Made by a program: the position numbers and the translations under genes. Positions 1 through 8,188 of a stretch of 64,000 nucleotides of DNA are shown here, piece after piece. How positions within the stretch are numbered: position 1 is the first letter of the stretch; each line of letters opens with the position of its first letter. Under the pieces are notes generated by a model. That model was given only the letters and a program-made list of their open reading frames with translations. It had not been told where the DNA came from and made no database searches. This DNA is from CAWBUW01 sp963792075 (GTDB taxonomy: Bacteria > Chloroflexota > Anaerolineae > Anaerolineales > UBA4823): NCBI GenBank assembly GCA_963792075.1, contig CAWBUW010000012.1:1240001-1304000 (forward strand). Reading direction: 5' to 3'.

Positions 1-2
1 AC

Positions 3-179
3 CAGGTTCTCATCGAGGTACGCTGGACGGGAACCAACACAGGTGAATACCGGGGCGCTCCTGCCACCCATAAACCGGTTGACTGCCGGATTGCTTATAT
101 TTTCAAGTTCCGGGGTGACAAAATCTGCCGGATTACCGAATACTATGATGGAGCCACAGTCGGGGCTCAGTTATCGTAG
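3..179 (+). CDS. SnoaL-like (NTF2-fold) protein, C-terminal end
   Basis: Only the last 58 codons are in the window; the frame is open from base 3 to TAG at 177-179. The stretch with VRWTGTNTGEYRG followed by FKFRGDKICRITEYYD is typical of the last strands of SnoaL-like or ester-cyclase-like members of the NTF2 superfamily, small alpha+beta barrels that bind hydrophobic ligands. The exact role cannot be told from this piece. It lies 54 bases upstream of the next gene in the same direction, so the two may be co-transcribed. Confidence 0.6.
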   Translation, partial: QVLIEVRWTGTNTGEYRGAPATHKPVDCRIAYIFKFRGDKICRITEYYDGATVGAQLS

Positions 180-233
180 CAGGCAAGACTCGCCTGTCAA
201 GAAGAACCAAACCATAAAAAGGAGAAAAATAAA

Positions 234-842
234 ATGGCAACACCAGATCCCGCAATGAAATTCAGGAACAATAACGTCGTCAAGAACATCAAGCAGTTGC
301 AAAAGAATTTCCCTTACATGACGATGGAATATGTTGTAGAAGGCATGCTGACCCTTTGGACTCGGCATGACTATTCCATGTTCAAAGTAATGGAGAAAGA
401 ACTCGGCACCGATAAGGCCGTCAAGCTCTACGCTGAAATCTGGGATTACCGAACCCGCCTGGAATGGGGTGACATTATGAAAGCCATTGGCAAAAAAGCC
501 GGCGACAAACTCACCATAAAAGAGCTTGGCGCGGCTATGGTTGCCAGCTTTGCCGAATATGGGAATCCACTGCGGGTCGAATTCCTGGACGAAGACCGCA
601 TGACCCTGCGCTGCTATGACTGCCCTTATACCACCCAGATTGTCTGGAGCCTTCTTACTCCAGAAGAGGCCATGGATTACAACAGTAAAATTCAACTAGC
701 TTGCAACCATGCCATCTTTAACTGCTTCCTTGAATTGGCTGGTCTGAAGGACGACTGGATCTTTAACTTCCCGTCCCAGCTTTGCATGTCTAACCAGTAC
801 TGCGAGTTCACCTTCATCCACAAGAAATTCGAGAAGAAGTAA
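234..842 (+). CDS. Conserved protein, resembles ATC hydrolase family
   Basis: This 202-residue soluble protein has no signal peptide or membrane segment. The start is supported by an AAGGAG-type ribosome binding site at about 220-225. The layout, with an N-terminal helical half, a DRMTLRCYDCPYT segment near residue 123 and a C-terminal CNHAIFNCFLE...CMSNQYCEFTF part rich in Cys, recalls the L-2-amino-thiazoline-4-carboxylic acid hydrolase family (PF14196) from general appearance only. That family hydrolyses a cyclic cysteine precursor, but many members are uncharacterised. The call is tentative; a simple description as a conserved cysteine-rich cytosolic protein is safe. Confidence 0.5.
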   Translation: MATPDPAMKFRNNNVVKNIKQLQKNFPYMTMEYVVEGMLTLWTRHDYSMFKVMEKELGTDKAVKLYAEIWDYRTRLEWGDIMKAIGKKAGDKLTIKELGAAMVASFAEYGNPLRVEFLDEDRMTLRCYDCPYTTQIVWSLLTPEEAMDYNSKIQLACNHAIFNCFLELAGLKDDWIFNFPSQLCMSNQYCEFTFIHKKFEKK

Positions 843-906
843 ACTCGAGGCTTACCTGGTTACAGGCTTTACCTGGTAACCGTAGAAGGGTTCGACGAAT
901 TGTTCG

Positions 907-945
907 GGGGAGGTTTGTATGGGCGATGCCCGTACGAACCTCCCC
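907..945 (+). repeat. 18-bp hairpin with two G-T wobble pairs
   Basis: Bases 907-924 pair with 928-945 around the loop GAT. Sixteen pairs are Watson-Crick; T916-G936 and T920-G932 are wobbles that would pair only in RNA copied as the plus strand. It sits between 842 and the M28 start at 972, so it can act as a terminator-like stem for the upstream gene or in the peptidase leader. There is no T tract. It matches the architecture of other intergenic hairpins in the window. Confidence 0.6.
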
Positions 946-971
946 ACCAGATGGTTAAGCGGAGGCTCTCA

Positions 972-2225
972 ATGAGTTCAGTAAACGAAATAAAAGTAAG
1001 AAATTTATTGAAGCATGTCAAAACCATTGCCGCAATTGGCCCTCGCCCCGATGGGACGGATGCTGACCTTGAAGTTATTCGATATATCAAGAAAGAATTA
1101 GAAGCCGTCGGGGCGACCGTTGGTTTTTTGCCGCTGGATGTACCCGTGATTGAAAATATAGATGTCAAGGTCGAGATTCTAGGCAAAGAGACCTATGAAA
1201 TCCCTTGCCGGAATCTCCTGCGCCCGGGCCTCACTCCCAAAAATGGAATTACTGCCCCCCTGGTATTTGTAGGGAAAGCTTTTGAGCATGATTTCCAAAA
1301 TACGGATGTCAAAGGAAAGATAGTCTTTTGTTACGAAGACCTGCCTTTTGAGGGACCTACGCCTGAAGAATGTAATTTTCCGGGCACGAAAACCGAAAAT
1401 GCGTTTAAAGCTGGTGCAATCGGGCTGATCTTTAGCACGCGGAGAGCGGATAATTTTATCCAGACCTGGGGTTTACACAGAGAGTTAGACGTGATCCCCT
1501 CGGTGAGCATCCCTTTCCCTGAATTCTTGAAGCTCCAGGCTGCCTGGGAAAAAGATAAAAGCCTCAAGGCGCATCTCACAGTGCACGGCGAGGTAAGGGC
1601 AGGGCAATCCGAAGTGGTTTATGGAATCTTAAAAGGTACAAAGCACCCTGAACAAACCATTGTGATCTACGGATCACACCATGAGACCAATCCAGGCACG
1701 CCGGGCGCGAATGACAACTCCAGTGGGATTGCGATCATGCTTGAGCTTGCCAGATATTTCTCGCAGCATCGAACGAAGAAGACGCTGGTTTTTGTCTCTA
1801 CTTGTGGTGAAGAATCGGGCGCATGGGGCAGCGCGGAGTTTGTTAAACAGAAACAGGACGTTTACGGCAACCACTGCCAGGCAGCTATCATCATCGACAT
1901 GGTGAATTCTTCCGAGAACGGTATGCTGGCCGGGGCTAAGAATGGCATGAAGACAGATGTTCAGCTCAACAAGATGCTGGCTGATTATGCGGACCAACTG
2001 GGTTATTACCTTCCTGTCATTGAAGAACCGACGATCACTCGCGGCGGACTGGGGGATTCATTCCCCTGGGTTGAAAAAGGTATCCCCGCCGCATTTATTG
2101 ACGGATACTATTCCGATTATTTCTATCACACCGATGGCGATGTGTTTTCAGTGGTGAATCCCAATGTCCTGAAAGCCACTGCTGACCCGGTTGCAATGAC
2201 GGTGCAAGCATTGGACGAAAAATAG
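972..2225 (+). CDS. M28-family zinc aminopeptidase with PA domain
   Basis: This is a 417-residue metallopeptidase that would remove N-terminal residues from peptides using two zinc ions. The M28 signature is visible: GSHHET (His236/237), GANDNSSG (Asp248), CGEESG (Glu280/281), a later IIIDMVN Asp and a final FYHTDGD His. Residues of about 95-205 (PLVFVGKAF to VSIPFPEF) form a protease-associated-like insert that often gates substrate access. ATG at 972 is chosen because GGAGG lies at 961-965; an upstream extension to 900 would run through the hairpin. No signal peptide is seen, so it is probably cytosolic, and no paired transporter is adjacent. Confidence 0.85.
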   Translation: MSSVNEIKVRNLLKHVKTIAAIGPRPDGTDADLEVIRYIKKELEAVGATVGFLPLDVPVIENIDVKVEILGKETYEIPCRNLLRPGLTPKNGITAPLVFVGKAFEHDFQNTDVKGKIVFCYEDLPFEGPTPEECNFPGTKTENAFKAGAIGLIFSTRRADNFIQTWGLHRELDVIPSVSIPFPEFLKLQAAWEKDKSLKAHLTVHGEVRAGQSEVVYGILKGTKHPEQTIVIYGSHHETNPGTPGANDNSSGIAIMLELARYFSQHRTKKTLVFVSTCGEESGAWGSAEFVKQKQDVYGNHCQAAIIIDMVNSSENGMLAGAKNGMKTDVQLNKMLADYADQLGYYLPVIEEPTITRGGLGDSFPWVEKGIPAAFIDGYYSDYFYHTDGDVFSVVNPNVLKATADPVAMTVQALDEK

Positions 2226-2254
2226 AAGTTGCTGCTCAATAATTTAGAGGCGCG

Positions 2255-2296
2255 AGGTGGTTGTTTGGGGCGGCTTGCCGCCCCAAACAACCACCT
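2255..2296 (+). repeat. Perfect 20-bp inverted repeat
   Basis: Bases 2255-2274 are exactly complementary to 2277-2296 with a two-base spacer. The left arm is G/T-rich and the right arm C/A-rich. It lies 29 bases after the M28 stop and upstream of the lacI promoter. It could terminate M28 transcription, although only TT follows the stem. It is one of several unrelated-in-sequence but similar-in-shape hairpins in this window. Confidence 0.65.
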
Positions 2297-2332
2297 TTGT
2301 TGTATGACCTGGCTTTTGATGAGGCTGGCGGC

Positions 2333-2383
2333 TTGAAAAAATAAAGGTATATGGTTATAATCAGGGCACGGAAAACGTTTACC
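2333..2383 (+). promoter_or_regulatory. lacI promoter with overlapping LacI-type operator
   Basis: TTGAAA (2333-2338) and TATAAT (2356-2361) are separated by 17 bases, a strong sigma70 pattern. The operator-like GGAAAACGTTTACC lies at 2370-2383, at the expected transcription start, centred on CG as LacI-family sites are. The same 14 bases occur inverted at 5400-5413. The arrangement suggests negative autoregulation of the adjacent lacI-type gene. Confidence 0.75.
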
Positions 2384-2415
2384 GAAGTCGGTTTCACCCA
2401 AAAGTCGAGGGGAAA

Positions 2416-3444
2416 ATGCCTGTTACCATTCACGAGTTAGCCAAAGCCGCAGGAGTATCGATCGCCACCGTATCGCGAGTCCTGAACAATGCTGACCACC
2501 CCGTCAACGCTGACACCCGGCGGCAGGTTTTAAAATGGGCTGAAAAAATGGGCTACCAACCCAATCAGGCAGCACGCAGCCTGCGCCTGGAACGTTCTTA
2601 CACGGTGGGAATCATCGCGGATGACATTTCTCAGACGCCTTTTACACCTCTGATCATCCGGGGCATTCAAGATTATATGACAGCGGCTGGGTATTTTTGT
2701 TTGATTATCAATGCGGACTGGAATCCTGAAAAGGAAAGAAAAGCTGTAAATGACCTGCTCAACCGCTCGATCGAAGGGGTCATTTTTGCCGAGACCTGGC
2801 ACAATTCTGTGAACACGGACCTGGACCTGGCAAATAAGCCCTATGTATTCGTCCACAGGCTTTTTAAAAGCCCTTCCCTTTTTTCGGTCATTCCCGACGA
2901 AATTTATGGCGCCCGGATGGCAGTCAGGCACCTGATTGAACTGGGTCACCGGCGTATTGGGTACATCAATGGCCCGGAAAATTATTATGCTTCCGCAGAG
3001 CGCCTGAGCGGGTACCAGTTGGAGCTAGAGGCAGCGCACCTTCCCTTTTACCCGGAACTGATCGCCAGGGGAGATTGGGAAGTATCAAGCGGGTACGAAG
3101 GCGCAAAACAGATCCTTTCTGTTCCCGAACGCCCTACGGCTATCTTCGCCGCCAACGATCTGATGGCCGTGGGAGCCATCTATGCGATCCGGGATTCCGG
3201 GCTGCGGACGCCTGAAAATATTGCCATTGTCGGTTACGACGATCGAGAGATTGCCGGTATTTTTCGGCCATCGCTCACCACGGTGACTTTGCCATGTTAT
3301 GAGATGGGGCAAGCCTCGGCTGCCATGCTGCTCGATCGACTGAATGCTCAAACCGAGAATAAAGAAGAAGTAAAGATTCGTGGACGGTTAATTGTGCGCC
3401 AATCTTGCGGCGCTCAGGAAGGATTTCCTCTTGTATCCGAGTAA
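2416..3444 (+). CDS. LacI-family transcriptional regulator
   Basis: The 342-residue protein starts with a LacI helix-turn-helix and hinge helix (residues about 3-60, VTIHELAKAAGVSIATVSRV followed by NQAARSLR) and continues into a periplasmic-binding-protein-like ligand domain (YTVGIIADDISQTPFTPLI, RRIGYINGP, PTAIFAANDLMAVGAI, GYDDREIAGIFRPSLTTV). It should bind DNA as a dimer and respond to a sugar. Its gene is followed, with a short overlap, by a GH127 glycosidase, and matching operators lie upstream of lacI itself and of the 5.4-7.5 kb transport genes. An arabinose-type sugar as effector is an inference from the neighbour. Confidence 0.93.
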   Translation: MPVTIHELAKAAGVSIATVSRVLNNADHPVNADTRRQVLKWAEKMGYQPNQAARSLRLERSYTVGIIADDISQTPFTPLIIRGIQDYMTAAGYFCLIINADWNPEKERKAVNDLLNRSIEGVIFAETWHNSVNTDLDLANKPYVFVHRLFKSPSLFSVIPDEIYGARMAVRHLIELGHRRIGYINGPENYYASAERLSGYQLELEAAHLPFYPELIARGDWEVSSGYEGAKQILSVPERPTAIFAANDLMAVGAIYAIRDSGLRTPENIAIVGYDDREIAGIFRPSLTTVTLPCYEMGQASAAMLLDRLNAQTENKEEVKIRGRLIVRQSCGAQEGFPLVSE

Positions 3445-5356
3445 GCTGCCCCTACAAAATTTACCTGTCGTTGTGGATACCCGCTGCAGCCCACACGCCT
3501 GTTTACAACCCACACCGCTTAGCTCGGTTATACTGGAAGATAATTTCTGGCGAGAGCGCCAACGCGTAAATATGCAGACCATGCTGCCGGCCCAATACCG
3601 TTTATGTGAAGACACGGGCCGGATTGATAACTTCCGGAGGGCCTCGGGGAGAAAAAAGATCGACTTCCAGGGTTGGTTCTTTAACGATTCGGATGTCTAT
3701 AAATGGATTGAGGCTTCCGCCTGGATTCTGGCAGCAAATGCAACCCCGGAGTTGGAAGCCCTCATCGACCGGGTAATCGAGGAGATTGCCGCCGCTCAAC
3801 GCCCGGACGGGTACCTCAACACCTATTTCACCTTCGAACGCGCGCAGCAACGCTGGACCAATTTCGATTATCATGAAATGTACTGCGCCGGGCACCTGAT
3901 CCAGGCCGCAGTCGCCCATTATCGTGTCACCCACAAGACCAATCTCCTGGAAGTGGCCCGGCGTTTCGCAGACCATATTTGCGACTGGTTCGGCCCGGAA
4001 GAACAGGGCAAGCATTTCGGCGCTGATGGGCATCCCGAAATCGAGATGGCATTGGTGGAATTGTACCGGCTCACCGGCGAGCAGAAATACCTGGAGCAAG
4101 CGCAGTATTTTTTGGCTGTGCGCGGCAGCGGAAAGCTGGGCGACGCCTTTCACCGCAATGACCCCGGTTATCACCAGGACCATTTGCCTTTTCAGGAATC
4201 CACGCGCCTGGTAGGGCACGCGGTGCGCGCGATTTACTTGAACTGTGGGGCGGCGGACCTGGCGGCTGAGACGGGCGACCCGGCCCTGGGCGCGGCGCTA
4301 TCCCGCATGTGGCAAAATATGACCTCTCGCCAGATGTACGTGCACGGAGGGTTGGGGTCTCGCTACGAGAATGAAGGTTTCGGCCAGGATTATGAGCTGC
4401 CCAACAGCCGCGCGCACGCTGAAACGTGCGCCTCCATTGCAAATTTTATGTGGAACTGGCGCATGTTGCTCATGGACGCGGATGCCCGCTACGCGGACGT
4501 GATGGAATTGGCGCTGTATAACAGCATTCTTTCCGGCGTGTCGCTGGATGGGAGCAGCTATTTCTACCAGAATCCCTTGCTGGACGACGGTTCGCACCGT
4601 CGGCAGCAATGGTTTACCGTTTCTTGCTGTCCGAGCAACCTTTCCCGCTTGCTGGCCTCTCTCTCATCCTATTTGTACAGCAGCACCGCGGATGGGGTTT
4701 GGGTGCATTTATATGCCAGCAGCCGGGCGGGCATACTGCTGCCGGGAGGCGGCGAGGCCAGGTTGGTGCAGCGCACCGATTATCCCTGGTCCGATGTGGT
4801 CGAAATAGAAGTTCAAACCCCGGCAAATTTCAGCCTGTACCTGCGGCTACCGGGCTGGTGCGGCTCCAACTGGCTGGTTTTGCTGAACGGCAAACCGGTA
4901 GAATTCACCGTAACCCAGGGAAGATATCTCAAAATCGAGCGCGAGTGGCAGGTGGGAGATGTCGTGAAACTACACCTGCCGATGCAGATCCGGTATTTGG
5001 AGAATCACTCCAACGTAGTGGAAAACCAGGGCCGCGTGGCGCTGATGCGCGGCCCGCTGTTGTACTGTGTGGAGGGGGTGGATCACCCCAGTGAGGATGT
5101 GCGCCATTTTGTCCTGACAAATGACATCTCGTTTTCTGCTGAATTTGTCCCGGATTTATTAGGGGGTGTTACTGTGCTCCGCGGGGCGGCCCGGGTTGCC
5201 CCACAGGACGAGAATTGGGGCGAGGCCTTGTATCGCCAACGCCAACTGCCGGCAGACCGCCGGGCAGGGCGAAAGGTCAGTGTAATGGCAATTCCATATT
5301 ATGCCTGGGCAAACCGGGCGCCCGGGCCGATGCTGGTCTGGCTGCGGGGCGAATAA
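3431..5356 (+). CDS. GH127 beta-L-arabinofuranosidase-like glycosidase
   Basis: This cytosolic, roughly 641-residue protein belongs to glycoside hydrolase family 127 (formerly DUF1680), whose founding member HypBA1 releases L-arabinose from beta-linked arabinofuranosides. The family start LPAQYRLCEDTGRIDNF and the zinc/catalytic motifs are present: HAETCA near residue 330 and SCCPSNLSR near residue 398, where Glu, Cys, Cys and Cys bind zinc and one Cys is the nucleophile. I choose TTG at 3431 because AGGAAGGA (3416-3423) precedes it by seven bases; the gene overlaps the end of lacI by 14 bases, suggesting translational coupling. GTG at 3473 is an alternative. No signal peptide is seen, so the substrate must be imported. 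Confidence 0.88.
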   Translation: MYPSKLPLQNLPVVVDTRCSPHACLQPTPLSSVILEDNFWRERQRVNMQTMLPAQYRLCEDTGRIDNFRRASGRKKIDFQGWFFNDSDVYKWIEASAWILAANATPELEALIDRVIEEIAAAQRPDGYLNTYFTFERAQQRWTNFDYHEMYCAGHLIQAAVAHYRVTHKTNLLEVARRFADHICDWFGPEEQGKHFGADGHPEIEMALVELYRLTGEQKYLEQAQYFLAVRGSGKLGDAFHRNDPGYHQDHLPFQESTRLVGHAVRAIYLNCGAADLAAETGDPALGAALSRMWQNMTSRQMYVHGGLGSRYENEGFGQDYELPNSRAHAETCASIANFMWNWRMLLMDADARYADVMELALYNSILSGVSLDGSSYFYQNPLLDDGSHRRQQWFTVSCCPSNLSRLLASLSSYLYSSTADGVWVHLYASSRAGILLPGGGEARLVQRTDYPWSDVVEIEVQTPANFSLYLRLPGWCGSNWLVLLNGKPVEFTVTQGRYLKIEREWQVGDVVKLHLPMQIRYLENHSNVVENQGRVALMRGPLLYCVEGVDHPSEDVRHFVLTNDISFSAEFVPDLLGGVTVLRGAARVAPQDENWGEALYRQRQLPADRRAGRKVSVMAIPYYAWANRAPGPMLVWLRGE

Positions 5357-5364
5357 ATTCCTTT

Positions 5365-5413
5365 TTGACAAGGAAAACCTTTTCCGTTATAATGTCTTGG
5401 GTAAACGTTTTCC
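5365..5413 (+). promoter_or_regulatory. Strong promoter with LacI operator, upstream of YhhN/GPH genes
   Basis: Consensus TTGACA (5365-5370) and TATAAT (5388-5393) are separated by 17 bases. GGTAAACGTTTTCC at 5400-5413 is the exact reverse complement of the operator at 2370-2383. A related palindrome, GGAAAACCTTTTCC, fills most of the spacer (5372-5385). Both would block RNA polymerase when bound, linking the two downstream genes to the LacI regulator. Confidence 0.78.
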
Positions 5414-5476
5414 TTGTGGCCCAAGCCAGACCTTTTTCCACTAACCTGCTGCTTTTTGTAATCGGAGGGTTTCGCC

Positions 5477-6142
5477 ATGTATTACAGCCTCATTCCTGTA
5501 CCTGTCTATCTCCTGCTCATCGTTCTCTATATGATTGCGCGGAATCGAAACGACCTTAAGCGGGTCGCGATCCTTCAACCTGCGACTACCGTAGTTGCCA
5601 TTCTGATGGTCGGGCTGGGCTTTTTAAGCCCGAAAGCCGACGCCGGATATAGTACATGGATACTGGTTGGGCTGGTGCTATCCCTGATCGGGGATATCTT
5701 CAACATCGACATGAAAAACGACACGATCCTGCTCGTCGCGATTGCGATTTTTGTAGTCGCCTATCTTGAATACGGGATTACCTTTACGGTCTTCAGCGGC
5801 TTCCACTGGCAGGACCTCATCGTAGCAGCGGTATTTCTCCCAATCTACATCTTGCTGATGCGTTATTTGTGGGTGGGACTGGGCAATTTCAAAACGCCGG
5901 TCCTTATTTATGGGCTTGTCATGCCTTTCATGGTCACGCGGGCTATCTCCACCTTCTTTGGGACCACTTTTTCACCCATTTCAGCGCTTTTCGTAACCCT
6001 GGGGACTGTGATGTTCTACTTGGCAGACATCGAATATGGAATTCATCGCTTTCGTAAACCCATCAAATTCTTCGTTGGTCCCATGTTTTATACCTTGGGC
6101 CAACTATTGGTTGCTTTGAGCTGCTCCTATTTTTTGCGCTAG
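5477..6142 (+). CDS. YhhN/TMEM86-family integral membrane protein (lysoplasmalogenase-like)
   Basis: The 221-residue protein is almost entirely hydrophobic, with about eight membrane segments. The family signposts are visible: LVLSLIGDIF around residue 75, VVAYLEYG around residue 95, IYGLVMPFMVTRAIS around residue 150 and LGTVMFYLADIEYGIHRF near residue 180, each with the polar Asp/His-type residues of the YhhN fold. Characterised eukaryotic members (TMEM86) hydrolyse the vinyl-ether bond of lysoplasmalogens; the role in bacteria is less clear. The gene follows a LacI-controlled promoter and precedes the sugar symporter gene by 11 bases, so it is co-transcribed, though its link to sugar use is unexplained. 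Confidence 0.75.
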   Translation: MYYSLIPVPVYLLLIVLYMIARNRNDLKRVAILQPATTVVAILMVGLGFLSPKADAGYSTWILVGLVLSLIGDIFNIDMKNDTILLVAIAIFVVAYLEYGITFTVFSGFHWQDLIVAAVFLPIYILLMRYLWVGLGNFKTPVLIYGLVMPFMVTRAISTFFGTTFSPISALFVTLGTVMFYLADIEYGIHRFRKPIKFFVGPMFYTLGQLLVALSCSYFLR

Positions 6143-6153
6143 GATAAAAACCG

Positions 6154-7023
6154 ATGGCCGACAAAACTTCCACAAAACTGAAACTCGGGTACGGGGCGGG
6201 AGAAATAAGCAGCAGCCTCTTCTTCACCGTTACCTCATTCTGGTTACTGAATTTTCTAACCGACGAGATCGGGTTGAGTGCGGTCCTGGCCGGCACCGCA
6301 CTGCTGATTGGCAAGATATGGGATGCGCTGCTCAATCCTTTTGTTGGCTATTTGTCCGACCATACCCGCTCGCGCTGGGGGCGCCGCCGGCCCTATATTC
6401 TATTCTTCAGCATTCCTTTCGGCATTGCCTTTGTTTTAATGTTCCGCAACCCGGGGATCGAGGCACAAACCGGAAAATTTATCTGGGTCTTGCTCACGTA
6501 TATCTTTTTTTCAAGCGTTTACTCTTTTACCAATATCCCCTATAACGCGCTCCTGCCCGAAATTAGCAAGGATTATAACGAGCGCACCAATATTTCCGGT
6601 TACAAGCAGGTCTTTGGGGTCCTTGGCACCCTGATTGCGGCTGGCGCAGCAATGCCGATTATGGCGTTTTTTTCCAATCGCACAGCCGGGTACGTGGGCA
6701 TGTCTGTCGTCTTTGGCTTTCTGACCACCCTCTCGTTGTTGGTCACCTTTTTTAGTTTGCGCGAGCCTAAAATTGTAGAGCAGCCAGCGGGCGAAAACAT
6801 TTTCAAATCGATTAAAGATGCGTGTACGAACAAACCTTACCTGGTGCTACTTTCGGCATGGTTTACCAACACGGTTGCTGTGGCGATCATTGAAGCGATG
6901 CTGATCTATTATTACAAATATATCTTCAACGCTGAAACGGCGGTTACCCTAGCGATGGTCGTGCTCTTGGTGGTTACGATTATTTCCATCCCATTCTGGG
7001 TAGTGTTCTCGAAGAAAGTTTAA
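6154..7023 (+). CDS. GPH-family sugar:cation symporter, N-terminal part (frameshifted)
   Basis: This is the first two thirds of a glycoside-pentoside-hexuronide:cation symporter of the major facilitator superfamily. It starts with KLGYGAGEISSSLFF and has the loop 2-3 signature GYLSDHTRSRWGRRRPYI, then ITNIPYNALLPEIS-type and membrane segments. The frame stops at 7021-7023 just after PFWVVFSKK. Dropping one base near 7018 (the G after AAA) continues the protein as FNKKNAYIIG, the normal family sequence, into the piece at 7049-7501. The intact protein would be about 449 residues. It would import a glycoside or pentose for the LacI/GH127 module. Either the gene is recently inactivated or the base is a sequence error. 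Confidence 0.85.
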   Translation: MADKTSTKLKLGYGAGEISSSLFFTVTSFWLLNFLTDEIGLSAVLAGTALLIGKIWDALLNPFVGYLSDHTRSRWGRRRPYILFFSIPFGIAFVLMFRNPGIEAQTGKFIWVLLTYIFFSSVYSFTNIPYNALLPEISKDYNERTNISGYKQVFGVLGTLIAAGAAMPIMAFFSNRTAGYVGMSVVFGFLTTLSLLVTFFSLREPKIVEQPAGENIFKSIKDACTNKPYLVLLSAWFTNTVAVAIIEAMLIYYYKYIFNAETAVTLAMVVLLVVTIISIPFWVVFSKKV

Positions 7024-7048
7024 CAAGAAGAACGCATATATCATCGGC

Positions 7049-7501
7049 ATGAGCATCACCCTGGCGGCAGTGCTTTTGTTTGCTTTTACCGCAAGCCAAC
7101 TTGGATTAACCGGCGCTCTTTTTATCATGGCCCTGGCCGGGTTTGGATTTTCTGCGCATTTCGTGCTCCCCTGGTCGATTGTGCCCGATACGATAGAATA
7201 TGCCTTTGCGCGTTCAGGCATACGGCGCGAGGGAATTTATTATAGTTTGTGGATATTTGTGGTCGCGGTAGCTGGTGCATTTGCCGGGTTCTTAGTAGGC
7301 CAATGCCTGGACATCTTTGGGTACGCGCCGAATATGGCCCAGTCTGCGACTGCCATTCTTGGGATCAAATTATTGATTGGCCCTGCGCCGGCCGTATTCA
7401 TTTTCCTGGGGAATCTGATTATGGTCTTCTATCCCCTCGACCCCAAACAATACGAGGTAGTCCAGGCCAAAATCCGAGAACGGGAAGCCCCGGCCGGATA
7501 G
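7049..7501 (+). CDS. GPH-family symporter, C-terminal part (frameshifted)
   Basis: This frame carries the last four membrane segments of the symporter begun at 6154, including FSAHFVLPWSIVPDTIEYA, which is typical of GPH transporters. Homology already begins at 7019 in this frame, upstream of the ATG at 7049. It has no ribosome binding site of its own, so it is not an independent gene. Confidence 0.8.
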   Translation: MSITLAAVLLFAFTASQLGLTGALFIMALAGFGFSAHFVLPWSIVPDTIEYAFARSGIRREGIYYSLWIFVVAVAGAFAGFLVGQCLDIFGYAPNMAQSATAILGIKLLIGPAPAVFIFLGNLIMVFYPLDPKQYEVVQAKIREREAPAG

Positions 7502-7531
7502 GATTGGCGGGTATCATGGGGCATTTTGGTT

Positions 7532-7561
7532 TATAATTTAGAAGACAGACCGGTCGGTCTT
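7532..7561 (+). promoter_or_regulatory. tetR -10 box and 20-bp TetR operator
   Basis: TATAAT lies at 7532-7537, four bases before AAGACAGACCGGTCGGTCTT at 7542-7561. That 20-mer is a palindrome except for one symmetric position and is repeated exactly at 9497-9516 in front of the ccr-like gene. No convincing -35 box is seen. The position downstream of -10 fits autorepression. Confidence 0.8.
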
Positions 7562-7581
7562 TATAAACCTAAGGAGACGTG

Positions 7582-8184
7582 ATGTCACTTAAAGAAGAAA
7601 TAATCCACGAAGCGATGAAATTGTTTTCCTTAAAGGGATATATTAATACAGGGATAAATGAAATTATCGAGTCTGTTGGTTCATCCAAAGGTGGCTTCTA
7701 TAATCACTTTGCCAGTAAAGAGGAACTTTTTTTCGAAGTGCTGGCAGAGGCCCAAAGGTTGTGGCGGGCTCGCGTATTGGATGGTGTGAATGAAGTGGAA
7801 AGCCCTCTAGGAAAGATAATAAAACTTATTGAGAATTATCGCGATCGATACCTGAAGGATGGGGAAAATTTCCCGGGTGGATGCATTTTCATCACATTTT
7901 CGGTTGAGTTAGATGATCAGCGACCTCAATTGATGCAAGAAGTAAATAAAGGTTTTGTAGGGTTAAAAAACATGTTGAAGAGATTGCTGGAGGAAGCGAA
8001 AGAGCTAGGCGAATTGCAGCAAAATGTGGATGTCGACAGGACGACAGAAATGATTTTCTCCGGGATGATCGGTTCGTCCGTTTTGTTTGGGGTGGAAAAG
8101 TCAACCGTTATTTTGGATCGATCAATCAACGCGTTAATTGATTACCTCAATGAGGTAAGAAGAAAGGAATTTAGGACCAATTGA
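7582..8184 (+). CDS. TetR/AcrR-family transcriptional repressor
   Basis: The 200-residue protein has the TetR N-terminal helix-turn-helix (residues about 5-50: EIIHEAMKLFSLKGYINTGINEII followed by SSKGGFYNHFASKEEL) and an all-helical C-terminal ligand domain of the kind found in YxaF/LmrA-like regulators. ATG at 7582 is preferred over GTG at 7579 because AAGGAG (7571-7576) lies five bases upstream. It converges with the ccr-like gene, whose stop is only five bases away, and the two promoters share an identical operator. An acyl-CoA ligand would make sense but is inference. Confidence 0.92.
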   Translation: MSLKEEIIHEAMKLFSLKGYINTGINEIIESVGSSKGGFYNHFASKEELFFEVLAEAQRLWRARVLDGVNEVESPLGKIIKLIENYRDRYLKDGENFPGGCIFITFSVELDDQRPQLMQEVNKGFVGLKNMLKRLLEEAKELGELQQNVDVDRTTEMIFSGMIGSSVLFGVEKSTVILDRSINALIDYLNEVRRKEFRTN

Positions 8185-8188
8185 TGGG

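Noticed and set aside
3436..3455. Half of a GTAGGGGCAG-type repeat (CTGCCCCTAC) at the lacI/GH127 junction
   Set aside because: Only one arm is present and it lies within coding sequence of GH127; it can be chance.
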